DNA from: Myxococcales bacterium
GTDB taxonomy: Bacteria > Myxococcota > Bradymonadia > REDH01
Reading direction: 5' to 3'
Assembly (NCBI GenBank): GCA_018970625.1
Contig: JAGWVZ010000020.1
Location: 1 to 17,624, forward strand
Length of the DNA stretch: 17,624 nt
Below the pieces are notes generated by a model. That model did no database searches and was not told where the DNA came from. It was given only the letters and a program-made list of their open reading frames with translations. This document shows, piece by piece, positions 10,103-17,302 of this stretch (the stretch's first letter is position 1; every line of letters begins with the position of its first letter). The translations under genes were made by a program, and so were the position numbers.

Positions 10103-10963
10103 ATGGCAAACCTGAACCGCCGAAACACTCCTCGCCAGGCCGACCATGCGCTGTTGTGTCAGGAATGCCTGAACAAACGGTACACCATTACGGCCGGGCA
10201 GGAATGCGCTGTCGCCGCGCGGTGCCAGGCCTGTTTTCAAGTGTGCCCCACCTGCCAGGGCGCAGGCGTGCTCTTCAAGGAAGACTGGACGGGAGCCGTG
10301 ACGTCAAAGACCTGCGGTTGCCGCACGCTCGACGAACGACTGCGCTTGTTCAACGACGCGACCGTACCCCGCCGTTACATCAACGCTGACTTGAATAGCT
10401 TCGACATCCGGGGCAACGAATCGTTGCGCACAGTGCATCTGGCGTTGCTAAAACTCGAGCTTGACTTTGAACCCGGCCAGAAAGGCGTGGGATTGAGCGG
10501 GCCAGTCGGTTCCGGCAAAACCCACCTCATGGCAGCCTTTGTACGCGAAATTACGCTTTCGCGTGGCATTCCTACTGTATTCGTCGAATTCACCCACCTG
10601 CTGGCCAGCATTCGTGCCGGTTACGACAAGCAGCAGGGCGAAGCGAATGTCCTCGAACCGCTGATCGATGCGCCCGTACTGATCATCGACGAGCTGGGCA
10701 AAGGCCTGAACACGGAATGGCAGATGGCGATTCTCGATGAGCTGGTCTCCAAACGCTACAATCGCTCGGTCACCACCTGTTTCACAACGAATTTTCCCTA
10801 CCGCGACCGAACGCAGTCCAGCGCTCGTTCGCGCGAAAACTTCGAAGCCGTGCTGCTGGAAGAACGAGTTGGTGAGCGCATTTTTTCGCGCATCTCTGAA
10901 ATGTGCGACCTGCACCGCGTCGACGCCGAAGACTATCGCAAGCCGCGAACCACAACGGTTTAA
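10103..10963 (+). CDS. DnaC/IstB-like AAA+ helicase loader with N-terminal zinc ribbon
   Basis: This 286-residue protein has the AAA+ fold of the DnaC/DnaI/IstB group, which loads the replicative helicase DnaB. Walker A is GPVGSGKT (133-140), Walker B is LIIDE (193-197), sensor 1 lies at TTN (228-230), and a likely arginine finger is in GERIFSR (R259/R263). The N-terminal 75 residues carry a cysteine array: C19-x2-C22, C35, C41-x2-C44, C48-x2-C51 and C71-x-C73. CPTCQGAG (48-55) matches the CxxCxGxG repeat of DnaJ zinc fingers. The start has CGGAA at 10091-10095. Transposon IstB proteins share this ATPase, but no IstA or insertion-sequence ends are present, and the location after gyrB favours a chromosomal loader. 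Confidence 0.88.
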   Translation: MANLNRRNTPRQADHALLCQECLNKRYTITAGQECAVAARCQACFQVCPTCQGAGVLFKEDWTGAVTSKTCGCRTLDERLRLFNDATVPRRYINADLNSFDIRGNESLRTVHLALLKLELDFEPGQKGVGLSGPVGSGKTHLMAAFVREITLSRGIPTVFVEFTHLLASIRAGYDKQQGEANVLEPLIDAPVLIIDELGKGLNTEWQMAILDELVSKRYNRSVTTCFTTNFPYRDRTQSSARSRENFEAVLLEERVGERIFSRISEMCDLHRVDAEDYRKPRTTTV

Positions 10964-10977
10964 TCCCCGGAACCATC

Positions 10978-11709
10978 ATGAGTGTTTCTTCCTCGCACCG
11001 CGTATTTGTCGCAGGGGCCACGGGTTATACAGGGCGAGCTGTCGTCGAAACCCTGCGCAGCATGAACATTCCGCTCTGGGCCCACGTGCGTGCGAACTCA
11101 GCGCGCGCCGAGGCGTTGATTCCGGAGTTTGAAGGCCGCGGGGCGCAGGTCGTGCGTACCGACTGGGATACCGAAGCGCTGAAGGCCGAACTTCAGAACG
11201 TGCAACCCACCGTCGTCTTTGCCCTGCTCGGCATTACGCGTGCGGGTGCTCAGCGCGAGGCAAAACGGACTGGCAAATTGCCTGACTACGAGACCGTCGA
11301 CTACGGCATGACCCGCATGTTGCTTGATGCCACGCAGTTGGTCACGCCCGGGGCGCGGTTTGTCTATTTGTCATCGACGGGAATCTCGGCCAGCCGTCCT
11401 TCCAACGCCTACATGCTGGCCCGCTGGAAATGCGAGCAGGATATCTTCTCGTCCGGCATCGACTACCTGATTGCACGACCTTCGTTCATCAGCGGCCCGG
11501 ATCGAGACGAATCGCGCCCCATGGAGCGCATCGGTTCATCGGTGGTGGGTGCACTGGGAGGAGCGCTTTCGGCAGTTGGCATTACCGCCGTCGAACGCGC
11601 GATCGGTCCGATTTCCAACCATCAGCTGGCGCGTGTGCTGGTTGACGCAGCACTCGACCCAAAACAGACGAAGCGTATTCTGGAAGCGAAGGAAATGCCC
11701 CGTCGCTGA
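10978..11709 (+). CDS. NAD(P)-binding atypical SDR (NmrA-like) protein
   Basis: The 243-residue protein is a Rossmann-fold member of the atypical short-chain dehydrogenase/NmrA-like group. The glycine-rich dinucleotide motif VAGATGYTG lies at residues 11-19 (G13, G16, G19). The second half contains YLSSTGIS, then the YMLARWKCEQD segment that aligns with the Y-x2-AR-x3-E pattern of this group, and IARPSFISGP. The substrate is unknown; members range from true reductases to cofactor-sensing or chaperone-like proteins. The ATG at 10978 was chosen because the Rossmann motif follows directly and the loader gene ends 14 nt upstream. An in-frame upstream extension would overlap the loader gene. It is probably the last gene of the gyrB operon and converges on a - strand gene. 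Confidence 0.85.
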   Translation: MSVSSSHRVFVAGATGYTGRAVVETLRSMNIPLWAHVRANSARAEALIPEFEGRGAQVVRTDWDTEALKAELQNVQPTVVFALLGITRAGAQREAKRTGKLPDYETVDYGMTRMLLDATQLVTPGARFVYLSSTGISASRPSNAYMLARWKCEQDIFSSGIDYLIARPSFISGPDRDESRPMERIGSSVVGALGGALSAVGITAVERAIGPISNHQLARVLVDAALDPKQTKRILEAKEMPRR

Positions 11710-11911
11710 TTTTTCAGGGCGGCGGATATTTCTGGCGGCGCCTGGGGACGGTTCAGAGCCCCCGACGAAATACACCACGCATGGATTGGGGTGGCCAAAT
11801 CCGAGAGTGGTACAATGCAACCAATCAGACCTCTGACTCCCAGCGCGTATATCCACCTTGAAGAGCAGCCGTTGACCGGTCGGGGACCTCTACGTCAATG
11901 ACTTCTGTGGC
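11710..11911. other. Convergent intergenic region
   Basis: This 202-nt gap separates the 3' ends of the SDR gene (+) and the Rpn-like gene (-). A GGGG/CCCC pair at 11744-11747 and 11759-11763 could form a short hairpin but is not followed by a T-run. A TACAAT at 11811-11816 resembles a -10 box, but no good -35 sits at the right spacing. I see no gene here. Confidence 0.5.
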
Positions 11912-12979
11912 TCAGGCGTTTCGACGAGTAAGTATCTCAAGCACAGCTGCATGGATGGCGTCACACGTTTCCAGTCGCTCGAGATCCACCATGGCCTGGT
12001 CGAATTCCACCGGAGCCAGAAGAGCCGAAAGCACCGCTCGCGCAGTCTTCAGCGCACCGCGCTGCTCACCGCGCTGCTCACCGCGCTGCTCACCGAGTTC
12101 GGCAGCTTGACGAAGACGCTCCTCTATCAGTCGAGTCTGACGTTCAGTGGCATCAAGCAGGATCTTGCGACGTTCCCGTTCTGTCATGTAGCCAAAATTC
12201 ATCACAGCGCTGGCGTGAGCGTCATTCACGGCGTTCTCCATCATCATCGTAAAACGAGGATCATTGTGGAATCTAGCTCGGCCAACCAGACCAAGCAATA
12301 GGCGGACCTCAGGAAATGGCTCCTGATACAGCCGCTCCAACTCAAGGAGCCGATTGTACCGTTCCACGATATGATTCGCGGATACCCGGGGTGACAGACA
12401 CACGAAAGGCCAGCAATCTGGATGTGCGAACCGCAGGTCGTTCGGGTTGATTCTGATGAGCCGGTCGCTCGGTACAAAGCAGCTAAGCCCCTCATTGGAC
12501 GAGAGACGTTCATCTGTGGCTTTTGCGTTATGTCGTTCCCGTTTTTTAGCGCCAGGGCGCGATGACAACATCGGCGCACGCCGCGTTCGTACTTCAATGG
12601 TGCGAGTTTCGATTCCACCGACAGGTAATGCAGGGTACGCCTGCCGCAACAAGTGCGCCACACAGGTTCCTGCACGAGAAGATGGTGCATGCCGAGCGGT
12701 CGATTGTAGCTCGCACGCCCACAGCTGACTGGCCCATGGGACCTCACATGAGTATGCGGCGTCAGGTATCCAGCGCGAAGGTGCGAGCTGTGTATCCAGC
12801 CGGCGAATACTTGTACGCACGCGGATCATCTCGAGCTCTTCATGGGTCGAGGGTTGCCATTTCGACCACATCATCCCCGGGTGACATTCAACTGGATCGA
12901 ATAACTCGAATAGTGCTTCCGGCCAGTAATGAATGACAGCGCGCGCAGCGTCATCAAGACGTAGTGATTTTGGATTCAT
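11912..12979 (-). CDS. Rpn/PD-(D/E)XK nuclease family protein
   Basis: The 355-residue product resembles the Rpn (recombination-promoting nuclease) and related PD-(D/E)XK 'transposase-like' proteins. The N-terminal WPEALFELFDP matches the usual beginning. The putative catalytic core is IPDAAYSCEVP (D73) followed by LWACELQS (E90-x-Q92), and then LLRQAYPALP. A conserved middle section reads NPNDLRFAHPDCWPFVCLSP. The C-terminal region is helical and charged, with three EQRG tetrapeptides at 297-308, and ends in a Leu-rich tail typical of the group. The ATG at 12979 was chosen from the family-like N-terminus. The frame stays open further upstream, but that part only mirrors the aminopeptidase gene. 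No Shine-Dalgarno sequence is evident. Whether it is active is unknown; the ExQ in place of ExK is tolerated in some PD-(D/E)XK families. Confidence 0.7.
   Translation of the reverse strand: MNPKSLRLDDAARAVIHYWPEALFELFDPVECHPGMMWSKWQPSTHEELEMIRVRTSIRRLDTQLAPSRWIPDAAYSCEVPWASQLWACELQSTARHAPSSRAGTCVAHLLRQAYPALPVGGIETRTIEVRTRRAPMLSSRPGAKKRERHNAKATDERLSSNEGLSCFVPSDRLIRINPNDLRFAHPDCWPFVCLSPRVSANHIVERYNRLLELERLYQEPFPEVRLLLGLVGRARFHNDPRFTMMMENAVNDAHASAVMNFGYMTERERRKILLDATERQTRLIEERLRQAAELGEQRGEQRGEQRGALKTARAVLSALLAPVEFDQAMVDLERLETCDAIHAAVLEILTRRNA
12056..12091 (-). repeat. Three perfect 12-bp tandem repeats encoding EQRG
   Basis: The unit ACCGCGCTGCTC (+ strand) occurs three times in perfect tandem inside the Rpn-like gene and encodes Glu-Gln-Arg-Gly on the minus strand. 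Because the unit is a multiple of three, changes in copy number would keep the frame. Confidence 0.95.
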
Positions 12980-13047
12980 GGCATTTCGGGGTACCTCGTC
13001 AGCGATCGACCTGAATGGTCGGATGGATGTCGGCGGATTTGTCCCAA

Positions 13048-13089
13048 CGATGCGTAAAATCGACACGTGGCTGTCGATTTTGCGCCATC
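13048..13089. terminator. Inverted repeat, probable bidirectional terminator
   Basis: The arms 13052-13065 (GCGTAAAATCGACA) and 13072-13085 (TGTCGATTTTGCGC) pair over 14 bp with one imperfect pair, around a 6-nt loop. Pairing continues outward (CGATG against CATCG) with one bulged base. The A-tract and T-tract flanks give a T-run after the stem on both strands. It lies about 60 nt downstream of the aminopeptidase stop (- strand), the expected place for its terminator, and upstream of the Rpn-like gene. The GC core of the stem is short, so a protein-binding site is an alternative. Confidence 0.5.
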
Positions 13090-13145
13090 GGCTGCCGAAT
13101 CCCCCGGGACTGACGCCCAGAGCCTGCTGCAACGAACGCTGAACG

Positions 13146-15698
13146 CTACCCTTTCTTGCTCTTCTTCGCCTCGAGGTCCTGTACGGCCTGCTCGAGCCGA
13201 CGCAATTTGTCGCTGAGGGCTTCGATGTCGCGGGTGGGTTGGGTAGGTGGAGCCGCGGAGCGAATGCTGGCGATACAGGCGTCGACCGCGACCTGATCCT
13301 GCTTCGGCAGCAACGCGCGATAGCGTTCCAGATGGCGAATGGCCTGTGGGTCACCCGCTGCGCGCAATCCTTGCACGGCATGCGCACGAACTTTGCGGTC
13401 GCTGTCGCGCAGCAGGTCAATCAGTAACTCAACGGCCAACTGCTTCTTGTCGGCGTCGGGAATCCATGGGACGACGCTGCCCAGCTGACTCACCGCCGCG
13501 AATCGAGCGCGGTTGGGTGATTTACCCGGCAATGCCTTCTTCATGAGCACCTTCAGCGCCTTCTTTGTTCTGGTGCGCGCGAGCGCCGCAAATGCGCCGG
13601 CCTGCGCGAAACCATTGAAGCCTTCCTCGTCAACCGTCGAGAGCAGGTATTTCAGTGGCGCGCGCTCGCCCTGTGCGCCCAGAGCCTCGAGCGCTGCCGC
13701 ACGCGCCCGCGGCGGAAGCCCTTCCTCCAGTCGGTCGCGCAGCGTACCAGCAAACTCCGCATCCCGGATACCCAGGCATGCCGCGAACATCGGTTGCAAC
13801 GCGGTCGGCTCCTGCTCTGCCGCAATCAGGACCCGCACCGCATCCACCGCCGCCTGTGAACCAACAGACGCAAGCGAACGAACATGCTCCACCCTGACAC
13901 CCCAGAAAGGTTCCGATAATCCCGCGTCACGCACGGCGATCAGATTGGGGCGACGTGCCGTCTTGCACAGCTCACGCCCTGCATAAATACGGCCCAGAAT
14001 ATCTGCCGAATTTGCGAGCTGATGCAGCAGCATATCATCGCCCGGATTAAATTCCTGACGATGCAATACATGCGTACGCGAATCCACGCGCACGTGGTCG
14101 GGCCGCTTGTCCATGGCGACCGTAATCACTTCGCGCGCTGCCCGAAGCATAACAGGGCGGGTGTTAAACGATCCGTCGCTGTGCCACGCAACGTCGAGTG
14201 TGATATCAAACAACCCAATACCACGGGCCGCGTCCACCTGAGTCTGTTCAATCGTCCACGTCCCTGTGCGGCTCTCTTCATCCCACGCAAATGACACCTT
14301 GAGTTTCGGATACCCGGGAGAATGAATCCACTGGTCGAAGAATTTGCCGAGCGACAAACCGCTCTCTTCTTCGACGAGGTGGCGGAAATGATCAGTCTCT
14401 ACAACTTTACCCGCATATTGATTCAAATAACGAGCGGTCGCTCGCCAGAATGCATCGTCGCCGACAAGCCGACGCAACGTATGCAGACGGCACGCACCAC
14501 CCGGGTACAGGTGTGCGTCGTACATCTGCCAGGATGAATTAAACTCCCGGACCACCAGGGGCCGCATGTACCGTGTGTCTGCCTCACGGAAATAGGCTGA
14601 CGCCGCCTGCAACCACTCATAATCGGCTTCATCGCGCCCCTGCGTTTCTTCAAACCAGACCTGCTCCATGTACGTGGCCCACGATTCCTTGAGCCAGGAA
14701 TGCGTGTAGTCGCGGCAAACCACCGCATCACCAAACCACGAGTGCGCCATTTCATGCAGATTGATCTGGTCCACCAGACGGGTCCACTCGGTGGCCACGT
14801 CTTCGTTCATCACGAAAACATCATCCCAGCTCACCAGGGAGATATTTTCCATGGCACCGCCAATCGCCCGACCAGCAAACTGAAAATATTTCGGGAACGG
14901 ATACGCCATGCCCAGACGCTTCTGAATCCAGCGTAGCATTTGCGGAGTGCGTCCGAACGAACGTCGAAGGTCCGCCTCGGCGTATTCGCGTGTGGTGAAA
15001 TAAGCGATCTCCACACCATCGACCGATTCATCATCGGCCCTGACGAAATCACCGATGGCGAAACAGGCCAGATAGCTGGGGCAACGCCAGTTCAGTCGCC
15101 ACGAGGCGGTGTGCGTGCCGTCTTCGTGTACCTCGATACCGGTGAGCTCTCCATTGGCGAGCACTGTATATTTCTGGTCGGCACGCACATGCCAGCTCAG
15201 TGTTGTGCGCACACTGGGGTGGTCAATGCATGGCATCCAGTAGCGCGCGCGCTCCGTTTCATTGTCGGTGGCGGCGAAGGTTCCGAGACCCGGCTCGGTA
15301 TCCGTCGGTACTGAAAAATAAAGGCCTGCGTGTGGGTTTTGAACGCGGTAACGTACCACCAGCACCCTCGTCGCGTCGCGCGAAATGGGCTCGTGAAACG
15401 TCACATGCAGCTGCGTACCATTATACCGCCACGCCAGCCCCTGCCCGGGAGACTCCACCTCGACACGTTCAAACCCGACGGCATCGAGCACAATGGTCCG
15501 AACCCCCTCGGTGCGCGCGACCAGCGTAGTGCGACTTTCGGCATCCATGCGCTCTCCGGTGACATCCACCGTCGTGCGCAACTCGATATCCATCGGCTCC
15601 AGCGACAGGTCGGGGGGATACACCAGCTCGGCCCCGGGCAATGTGAAGCCAGCGCCAGCGCGGGCAGGATATTCGTGAAGGTGCGAAAAGACGGACAT
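13146..15698 (-). CDS. M1-family zinc aminopeptidase with HEAT-repeat C-terminus
   Basis: The 850-residue protein belongs to metallopeptidase family M1, which removes N-terminal residues from peptides. The exopeptidase motif GAMEN is at 281-285. The zinc site HExxH-x18-E is H315-E316-x2-H319 with Glu338. A downstream HLYPGGA segment probably carries the catalytic tyrosine. The N-terminal part is a beta domain (about 25-210). The C-terminal third, after about residue 600, is built of helical repeats resembling HEAT/PBS repeats (for example VRAHAVQGLRAAGDPQAIRH). It ends in a short coiled coil (LSDKLRRLEQAVQDLEAK) and a lysine-rich tail. No signal peptide is seen, so a cytoplasmic enzyme is likely. 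The domain layout differs from E. coli PepN, so no symbol is given. It appears to be transcribed alone. Confidence 0.93.
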   Translation of the reverse strand: MSVFSHLHEYPARAGAGFTLPGAELVYPPDLSLEPMDIELRTTVDVTGERMDAESRTTLVARTEGVRTIVLDAVGFERVEVESPGQGLAWRYNGTQLHVTFHEPISRDATRVLVVRYRVQNPHAGLYFSVPTDTEPGLGTFAATDNETERARYWMPCIDHPSVRTTLSWHVRADQKYTVLANGELTGIEVHEDGTHTASWRLNWRCPSYLACFAIGDFVRADDESVDGVEIAYFTTREYAEADLRRSFGRTPQMLRWIQKRLGMAYPFPKYFQFAGRAIGGAMENISLVSWDDVFVMNEDVATEWTRLVDQINLHEMAHSWFGDAVVCRDYTHSWLKESWATYMEQVWFEETQGRDEADYEWLQAASAYFREADTRYMRPLVVREFNSSWQMYDAHLYPGGACRLHTLRRLVGDDAFWRATARYLNQYAGKVVETDHFRHLVEEESGLSLGKFFDQWIHSPGYPKLKVSFAWDEESRTGTWTIEQTQVDAARGIGLFDITLDVAWHSDGSFNTRPVMLRAAREVITVAMDKRPDHVRVDSRTHVLHRQEFNPGDDMLLHQLANSADILGRIYAGRELCKTARRPNLIAVRDAGLSEPFWGVRVEHVRSLASVGSQAAVDAVRVLIAAEQEPTALQPMFAACLGIRDAEFAGTLRDRLEEGLPPRARAAALEALGAQGERAPLKYLLSTVDEEGFNGFAQAGAFAALARTRTKKALKVLMKKALPGKSPNRARFAAVSQLGSVVPWIPDADKKQLAVELLIDLLRDSDRKVRAHAVQGLRAAGDPQAIRHLERYRALLPKQDQVAVDACIASIRSAAPPTQPTRDIEALSDKLRRLEQAVQDLEAKKSKKG

Positions 15699-16008
15699 AC
15701 GTCACCGGTTGAAGAGCCATAAGCATTCTTCACCTACATACGTCCCGGTGCGGCACGTGGGAAGTGGGAAGGCTTGAACACCGATGGCGATGCCACGACT
15801 CTCGCTGTTCGTATGCAGCGCGCCCTCCCGAAGTGCCCGCACCGAAACTCGCACCGCCCTGCAAAACCCGACAGAAATCAGAGGGGGCTCAGCGCAGGCG
15901 TTGCTTCATTTCGAAGCGCCCGCACCGAAACTCCCACCGCCCAGCAAAACCGACAGAAATCAGACGTTGAACAGGAAGTGTAGAGCGATTGCAACTTCAT
16001 AGCGATTC
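15699..16008. other. Intergenic region between aminopeptidase and integrase genes
   Basis: These 310 bases hold no convincing gene; short open frames here read through the direct repeats and have Arg/Pro-biased sequence. The region contains the upstream part of the aminopeptidase gene (- strand), a 53/54-bp direct repeat and, near the integrase stop, two copies of AGCGATT at 15984-15990 and 16001-16007. It probably contains the junction of the integrated element to the right, but the core attachment site cannot be defined from one end alone. Confidence 0.6.
15829..15964. repeat. Pair of 53/54-bp direct repeats next to the integrase gene
   Basis: Copy 1 (15829-15882) and copy 2 (15912-15964) both run from CGAAG(T/C)GCCCGCACCG to CGACAGAAATCAGA. 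They differ at three bases plus one extra C in copy 1, and their starts are 83 bp apart. They lie just beyond the 3' end of the integrase gene. They could be integrase or excisionase arm-binding sites, the trace of an attachment-site duplication, or an unrelated local duplication. Confidence 0.9.
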
Positions 16009-17079
16009 TCATTGGTTACCTGTGATTGAGTCCCTTCGGTACACACTCCGTACACATTCAGCCCAGTAGCGCTCGACAGCGACAAGGGTCTCGTTGTCGG
16101 CCGCACCGTCGTAGTGGTCGGTCATGTCGCCACCTGTGTGGCCGACCAGCGCCTTGATGACGCCCCTGCGCACACCAATGCGCGCCATGTCGCTGATGCA
16201 CATTCTACGTAGTGAGTGGATCGATTCGTTCGGAAATCCTGCGGCCACAAACCCACGCCTACCCAGATAGTCCCATTGGGCCCGCGATTTGTCAGACCGC
16301 AGCAGGCGCTCCAACTCATCGTGCAATTCGGCAGGGACCGGCACCGTGCGGCCAACATTGGTCTTGGTATCCTCTGGTCGCAGTGTGATGAATGGCGGAG
16401 ACCAGCGGTTTATCGTCGCCTTTTCCAGCTCCCCTCGTCGCATCCCGGTCACGGCAAGCACGGCGAAATACACCTGCCCGGCCCATACGCCACCGAAGGC
16501 GGGCGCGAGATCCGCGATGCGCAGGTTCTGCCGCATCTCCCTATTCACAGCTAGCGATCGGCATACCGTCGACAGGTCTACCGGGGTAACTCCATCGACG
16601 TGCAGCCGCCTCAGAACCCATTTCAAGTTGCTGAGAACGAGGTTCGCAGATGATGGCTGAAGCTTGGTCGACGCAAGAAACTGGCCGTACCACTCCTCGA
16701 TATCCCGACGTGTGACGCTGTCGGCAGGAAGTGCGCCCAACGAATCGCGCCAATGCATCGAGTTCACGCCCCAGCGCAATTCCGTGCTTGCCCGTATATT
16801 CTCACGAGCACGCGTCCGCTGCGAAAACTCCCAGACGGTTTCGGAGATAACCGCCGTGTTGCTCAGGGTACCATCGCGCAATTGCTTGGCGATTTCCTCT
16901 GCGCGCAGCAGGGCCTTCGCCACACCCAGCCGCCCAGTACCCCAATCCTCCGGACACTGGCGGGGTCCGTACTCATCACGCCGGCCGTCGCTCCGCGTCA
17001 CCGCCACTCGAATCCACAAACGGCCGCTGCCCTCGTAGACGTGTCGCTCTCGTCGTTTCCAATCCTTCGGTCTACCCAT
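16009..17079 (-). CDS. Tyrosine recombinase / phage-type integrase
   Basis: The 356-residue protein is a tyrosine site-specific recombinase. The catalytic domain shows Arg I in TGMRRGE (R214), a probable catalytic lysine in EDTKTNVGRT, the H-x2-R motif in IHSLRRM (H288, R291), the second His in LVGHTGG (H314), and the nucleophile Tyr323 in MTDHYDG. A SAM-like core-binding domain occupies about 75-175, and the basic N-terminus (MGRPKDWKRR) with the following beta-rich stretch resembles an arm-binding domain. The ATG at 17079 was chosen because a GGAGGT ribosome-binding site sits 5 nt upstream. This start overlaps the end of the upstream HTH gene by 8 nt, indicating coupling. All catalytic residues are present, so the enzyme may be active. 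It marks the left end of an integrated element that extends to the right. Confidence 0.93.
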   Translation of the reverse strand: MGRPKDWKRRERHVYEGSGRLWIRVAVTRSDGRRDEYGPRQCPEDWGTGRLGVAKALLRAEEIAKQLRDGTLSNTAVISETVWEFSQRTRARENIRASTELRWGVNSMHWRDSLGALPADSVTRRDIEEWYGQFLASTKLQPSSANLVLSNLKWVLRRLHVDGVTPVDLSTVCRSLAVNREMRQNLRIADLAPAFGGVWAGQVYFAVLAVTGMRRGELEKATINRWSPPFITLRPEDTKTNVGRTVPVPAELHDELERLLRSDKSRAQWDYLGRRGFVAAGFPNESIHSLRRMCISDMARIGVRRGVIKALVGHTGGDMTDHYDGAADNETLVAVERYWAECVRSVYRRDSITGNQ

Positions 17080-17302
17080 GCCGCACCTCCACCTGGGGGA
17101 ACACCGCGAGCACATCCGCCGGCGACCAGTACGCCGAGCGGCTACCTGCTGCCGGGTGTGCAGGCTTGACGCCCGCGTCCGCAAAGGCGCGCACCACGGT
17201 GCTCCCGTGCCGGTCCACGAGGTCGGCGACCTCGCGTGTGGACAGCGGCCGGCCCGCTTGCATGCGCTCCACGGCCAGCTTGTAACGGTCGACAGGACTC
17301 AT
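17072..17302 (-). CDS. Small excisionase-like HTH protein
   Basis: The 76-residue product has a helix-turn-helix segment (LSTREVADLVDRHGSTVVRAFADAGV) followed by a wing-like stretch with SRSAYWSPADVLAVFP. This arrangement is typical of MerR/AlpA/excisionase-type small DNA-binding proteins. It lies immediately upstream of the integrase, overlapping it by 8 nt, and its own start overlaps the stop of the preceding gene (ATGA at 17299-17302). The context points to a recombination directionality factor or a regulator of the element; this role is inferred from position and fold only. Confidence 0.75.
   Translation of the reverse strand: MSPVDRYKLAVERMQAGRPLSTREVADLVDRHGSTVVRAFADAGVKPAHPAAGSRSAYWSPADVLAVFPQVEVRHG

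Noticed and set aside
12244..12747. Second minus-strand open frame inside the Rpn-like gene, first taken as evidence of a frameshift
   Set aside because: The main frame carries family-like sequence continuously from N- to C-terminus, so no frameshift is needed and the other frame is a shadow.
12980..13420. N-terminal extension of the Rpn-like frame into the aminopeptidase gene
   Set aside because: The extension overlaps the aminopeptidase coding sequence on the same strand in another frame, crosses the inverted repeat and shows no family-like sequence.
15774..15983. Short open frame across the direct repeats
   Set aside because: Arg/Pro/Ser-biased translation, no ribosome-binding site, and all three frames are open here because of the repeats.
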